Source: an uncultured bacterium
GTDB lineage: Bacteria > Cyanobacteriota > Vampirovibrionia > Gastranaerophilales > Gastranaerophilaceae
Length of the DNA stretch: 18,580 nucleotides
Direction of reading: 5' to 3'
Assembly (NCBI GenBank): GCA_900553845.1
Contig: USEW01000015.1
Coordinates: forward strand, 1-18,580
The position numbers and the translations under genes were made by a program. Numbering within the stretch: position 1 is the first letter of the stretch; each line of letters begins with the position of its first letter. The notes under the pieces are model-generated. The model did no database searches. It was not told the DNA's origin and saw only the letters and a program-made list of their open reading frames with translations. Shown here piece after piece: positions 15,744 to 18,580 of this stretch.

Positions 15744-17624
15744 ATGAAAATTTCAAAAGAAGCAATTACGAGTCAAGCACAACAAACAAAAAAATCGCGA
15801 GGGCTAAAAGCAACACCTTCAAAGCTTCTTGGGGATGTTAAGCTCAAGAAAGGAAACTTGAAACAAGACATGGTGAGTTTTGGAAGTCCGGTTGTTAAAA
15901 AGGAATTTATAGGTTCTTGTTCAGAAAGATTCATTACTGGAATATCAAAATTTATTGATGATTTTGAAGGAGCAACAAAAGAAATGAGAAATAAATTAGG
16001 CAGACGATTAATTAAAGATACTTCTGCTGAAAAGGATTGGGCAAATAGAAAAGGTGTATCTTATCCCCAAACCGAATATTCTAAAAGTGAACAGGTTGAC
16101 TCACGTGAAAAAGATAAGTTTTTAGGTTTAGGTTTATTTACTGAAACAGAATATGATTATGATGATTATAAAGCAAAATATTTAGGCGGAGGTGTGTCTG
16201 GAGATGTATATAGTCTGTATATGAGTTATTTTGATTCACCATCTTACGTTATAAAAGAAGCAAAAAAGAAAAAACATTCTGACCCAATTAATGGCGCAGG
16301 TGGTATAATACCAGAATTTGAAAATCTTAAAAAGTATGGAGGAAAAAATTTTCAAACTGGAATTGCTTTAATGGAAACCCGTGATGGAAATTACTTTTTG
16401 ATATCAAAATTTGAAAAAGGAGATGCCGCAGGAATAAAACGTTTAAGTCATACTGAAAGAGAATTTAATCCTATTATGACAACTCCGATTGAAACCAAAG
16501 AAATAGGTGTACATAATTATTATGTTAGTGGCTTATTTCTTACATTAAAATTTATGCAATATTTAGATCAACAAAATTTATTTAATTCAGATTTAAATAT
16601 AGGAAATATATTATATATAGAAGATAAACAAACATTCATTGATCCAAAGGAAAGAAATATAGCTAGAGTGTACTGTGAAAAACCAATATTAATAGACTTA
16701 CAATGGTTAATGCCAATGGATAAAGCTTATAAATTCTTTACGTTTGCTCCTAATGAAAAAGAAACAAATTTTGCACCGTTTGAAGCTGGTTTTGTTGCAT
16801 CATATATGCATGGACTTAATGAATATATTACACTTGAAGGAAGTTCTAACCAAGGACGAAATGAAGCAAGAGAGTTTTTAATTAGTTATTTACAAGAACG
16901 TGCAAAATATTGTGACAGCTCAAATAGGTTTGAAAGAATAAGAAAAGTAGAATACCAAAATCCAAGCGAAGATGTATTGGATGCAGAAATCTTGAGATTA
17001 AGTATATTAAAAAATCATAATCATCAGTTTTTGTATAATGATGGATTAAACGAAACACCACGTGACATGTTAAAGGGATTAAGATATATGGCACGAGCAA
17101 ATTTAGCAGCAAAAATGTTAAGTGAATTTAACCTACAAAAAGATCAAAGCCAGATGAGTGAAAATGAAAAAGCATATTTTAAAGAAATGCGGCAATTGGG
17201 AAGTTTCTGGCATGGTAAAACTCAAGAATGGTATCGCGCTGGGCTTGCAAGCATGCAATCAAAAATTCTTAAATATCCTCAATCACAATATCCAAATGGC
17301 GACGAACAAGTTTATTGGCCCAAAGCTTATGGGCAAGGTGTAAATCCAGAAGATAAAGGTGTTGACCTAATTGTTCCAGATAAAACCATGCTTTCAGATG
17401 TATTATCAGATGAAACAAAAGACAAGTGGGATGATATTATGGAAAAAGATGAAGAAATCACTGTTAATGGAAGAACTGCTACATTTAATTCATTGTCTAG
17501 TTATATAACTAAACTAGAAAAAAGTTTTATTAAATTAAAGCAAGCAGTTGATAACAAAGATTATTCATCACAAAATAATATAAAACAAGAAATTAGTAAA
17601 ACAATTTCAGAGGTTCTAATATGA
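15744..17624 (+). CDS. Right kinase-like protein (intact)
   Basis: 626 residues from the ATG at 15744 (AAAGGA upstream, same as the left copy). The frame is open back to a GTG at 15693, but that part is untranslated leader. Order: conserved N-terminal tail with MVSFGSPVV (~43-51); a charged insert; kinase domain with YLGGGVSGDVY (~146-156), VIK Lys171, Glu191 or 193, catalytic loop FNSDLNIGNIL (Asp283, Asn288) and LIDLQW (Asp318); then the C-terminal module (~395-626) shared with the partner (NPSEDVLDAEILRL, NETPRDML, MARANLAAKML, final EVLI). There is an extra insert between the hinge and catalytic loop compared with the left copy. No membrane helix, so cytoplasmic unless exported. It looks like an active kinase of eukaryotic-like or aminoglycoside-phosphotransferase-like fold; substrate unknown. 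Confidence 0.85.
   Translation: MKISKEAITSQAQQTKKSRGLKATPSKLLGDVKLKKGNLKQDMVSFGSPVVKKEFIGSCSERFITGISKFIDDFEGATKEMRNKLGRRLIKDTSAEKDWANRKGVSYPQTEYSKSEQVDSREKDKFLGLGLFTETEYDYDDYKAKYLGGGVSGDVYSLYMSYFDSPSYVIKEAKKKKHSDPINGAGGIIPEFENLKKYGGKNFQTGIALMETRDGNYFLISKFEKGDAAGIKRLSHTEREFNPIMTTPIETKEIGVHNYYVSGLFLTLKFMQYLDQQNLFNSDLNIGNILYIEDKQTFIDPKERNIARVYCEKPILIDLQWLMPMDKAYKFFTFAPNEKETNFAPFEAGFVASYMHGLNEYITLEGSSNQGRNEAREFLISYLQERAKYCDSSNRFERIRKVEYQNPSEDVLDAEILRLSILKNHNHQFLYNDGLNETPRDMLKGLRYMARANLAAKMLSEFNLQKDQSQMSENEKAYFKEMRQLGSFWHGKTQEWYRAGLASMQSKILKYPQSQYPNGDEQVYWPKAYGQGVNPEDKGVDLIVPDKTMLSDVLSDETKDKWDDIMEKDEEITVNGRTATFNSLSSYITKLEKSFIKLKQAVDNKDYSSQNNIKQEISKTISEVLI
15816..15896 (+). repeat. Inverted repeat, right copy: conserved 5' coding block
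   Basis: Partner of 13084-13164, 78 of 81 bases identical by hand alignment. Recombination between the two would invert the ~2.6 kb segment between the operons and swap promoters and N-termini, including the G tract, between the two kinase bodies. Confidence 0.85.
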
Positions 17625-18580
17625 TAACGTCAAATCTCAGTGTAAACAGGGCATGCCCTGTTTACACTTTTAAAACAAAAAGAAATCACCAACCAAGCTT
17701 CAAAGGCAATGTTGTAGAAAAACCTGCCAAACAAGACCAACAAGAAGGCATGACAAAAGAACAAAAGACCTGGCTTGGGGTTGGTTTGGCAACAATTACC
17801 ACAGTTGCAATTGGATTGATAGCGTGGGCATGTGCAAAGAATAAAAGCAAGTCAAAATTTAAGAAACAAGATATTATATTAAAAAAAATAGAATACACAA
17901 AACCGGAATTACCTTTAGTTAAAATGATTGAAAATGGTGGTACAAACCGTATAAAATTTTCAAAAAATGTTAATGATATAAATCAAGCCTTAAAAATGAA
18001 ACAACCTATATTAAATAAAGACAATCCAAACTGGGAACTTGTTAAAAAATTGCCGATTGTAAATGCTCCTTTTGAATCTCAAAATGATTTTCAAATAAAT
18101 GAAATAATGACTATTATACCATACTATGTTGGTATTATGTATAATAAAATACTGGAAAAAGCAGGTGATGATTTTTATTATCAAGATAATAATTTAGAAT
18201 TTCTAACATATAAAAATTGTTGTAAGCCGCAGGATGAAATGCAATTGTTAAAAATTTTTGAAAATAGTGTAAAATTAGGTAATGAAGCCAGAAAAAATTT
18301 CTTAATCAAATATTTAAAAGAACGCTCAAAATATTTTGATAAAGATAATGAATTTGATGTTGTTAGAAGTAAAGTTTTGAAAAATCCAAGTGATGATGTT
18401 GTGGATGTTGAGACTTTAAGACTTTATACGCTTGCAAATAACACTCGACAGTTTCTATACTCTGATAATAGCGTTGAAGAACCTCATCGCATGGTTAATT
18501 TTGTGCGCCCATTGTTAAATGCCAATTTTTCAGCAAAAATGCTTGAAGAATTTAAACCGAAAAAAGAAAACTTAAGCGAA
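17621..18580 (+). CDS. Membrane-anchored partner of the right kinase, 3' end missing
   Basis: 320 codons with no stop before the window ends. The ATG at 17621 overlaps the kinase TGA (ATGA). Start: MITSNLSVNRACPVYTFKTK, then HQPSFKGNVVEKPAKQDQ (~23-40), a transmembrane helix (~50-71, WLGVGLATITTVAIGLIAWA), then the basic CAKNKSKSKFKK. From ~225 the shared module begins (NEFDVVRSKVLKNPSDDVV, LYSDNSVEEPHRM, KMLEEFKPKKENLSE). DNA around the HQPSFKGN segment is ~95% identical to the left partner by hand count (4 mismatches in ~76). The linker at ~80-220 is strongly diverged and has its own insert. Probably about 70-100 further residues lie outside the window, judging from the left copy. Confidence 0.88.
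   Translation, partial: MITSNLSVNRACPVYTFKTKRNHQPSFKGNVVEKPAKQDQQEGMTKEQKTWLGVGLATITTVAIGLIAWACAKNKSKSKFKKQDIILKKIEYTKPELPLVKMIENGGTNRIKFSKNVNDINQALKMKQPILNKDNPNWELVKKLPIVNAPFESQNDFQINEIMTIIPYYVGIMYNKILEKAGDDFYYQDNNLEFLTYKNCCKPQDEMQLLKIFENSVKLGNEARKNFLIKYLKERSKYFDKDNEFDVVRSKVLKNPSDDVVDVETLRLYTLANNTRQFLYSDNSVEEPHRMVNFVRPLLNANFSAKMLEEFKPKKENLSE
17640..17667 (+). repeat. Perfect 28-base palindrome inside the partner start
   Basis: GTGTAAACAGGGCA joined directly to its reverse complement TGCCCTGTTTACAC, 19 bases after the A of the ATG and in coding sequence (codons 7-16). It would form a long hairpin in mRNA. It takes the same place as the unrelated GC-rich hairpin of the left partner. Confidence 0.92.

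Overview
The window is AT-rich chromosomal DNA using the standard bacterial code (TGG for Trp, TGA as stop). It mixes ordinary housekeeping genes with lineage-specific, lysine-rich proteins of unknown function. Several of the unknown proteins carry a short SFG or SFK motif near the N-terminus. Together with the base composition, this suggests a gut Gastranaerophilales/Melainabacteria-type organism. That assignment is inference only, since no rRNA or other phylogenetic marker is available to me here.

Layout. Positions 1-710 (minus) hold two overlapping unknown genes, the second running off the left edge. Positions 869-1753 (plus) encode a two-domain pseudo-receiver/GGDEF protein. Positions 1757-3706 (minus) encode a 649-residue unknown. 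Positions 3777-5132 (minus) encode Ffh, the signal-recognition-particle GTPase. Positions 5133-5913 are a gene-poor region of dispersed repeats and palindromes, ending in a terminator and then the leuS promoter. Positions 5914-10075 (plus) are a compact leuS-folK-flavoprotein operon.

The most unusual part is 10125-18580. Two operons of the same design face outward around a conserved ACT-domain/PFL-family (UPF0237/UPF0210) gene pair and a small unknown gene. Each operon encodes a protein-kinase-like protein (glycine loop, Lys, Glu, Asp/Asn catalytic loop and DLQ metal motif all visible). A membrane-anchored partner follows through an ATGA stop/start overlap. The partner shares the C-terminal ~240 residues of the kinase, but a short tail and one transmembrane helix replace the kinase domain. 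A truncated third partner copy lies at the end of the left operon, joined by the same ATGA junction. The right-hand partner runs off the window.

The left kinase gene has a run of ten G residues close to its ATG. As written, this puts the ATG out of frame with the 538-residue body. Eleven (or eight) G would restore one 580-codon frame whose N-terminus matches the other copy. This looks like a slipped-strand phase-variation switch. The two operons also share a promoter/operator block (TTGTAA-N3-TTACAA followed by a conserved -10 region) and nearly identical 5' coding ends. Both full partner genes have a strong palindrome just after the start codon, with unrelated sequences in the two copies. 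I read this as a recombining, probably phase-variable kinase/membrane-partner family that I cannot match to a named system.
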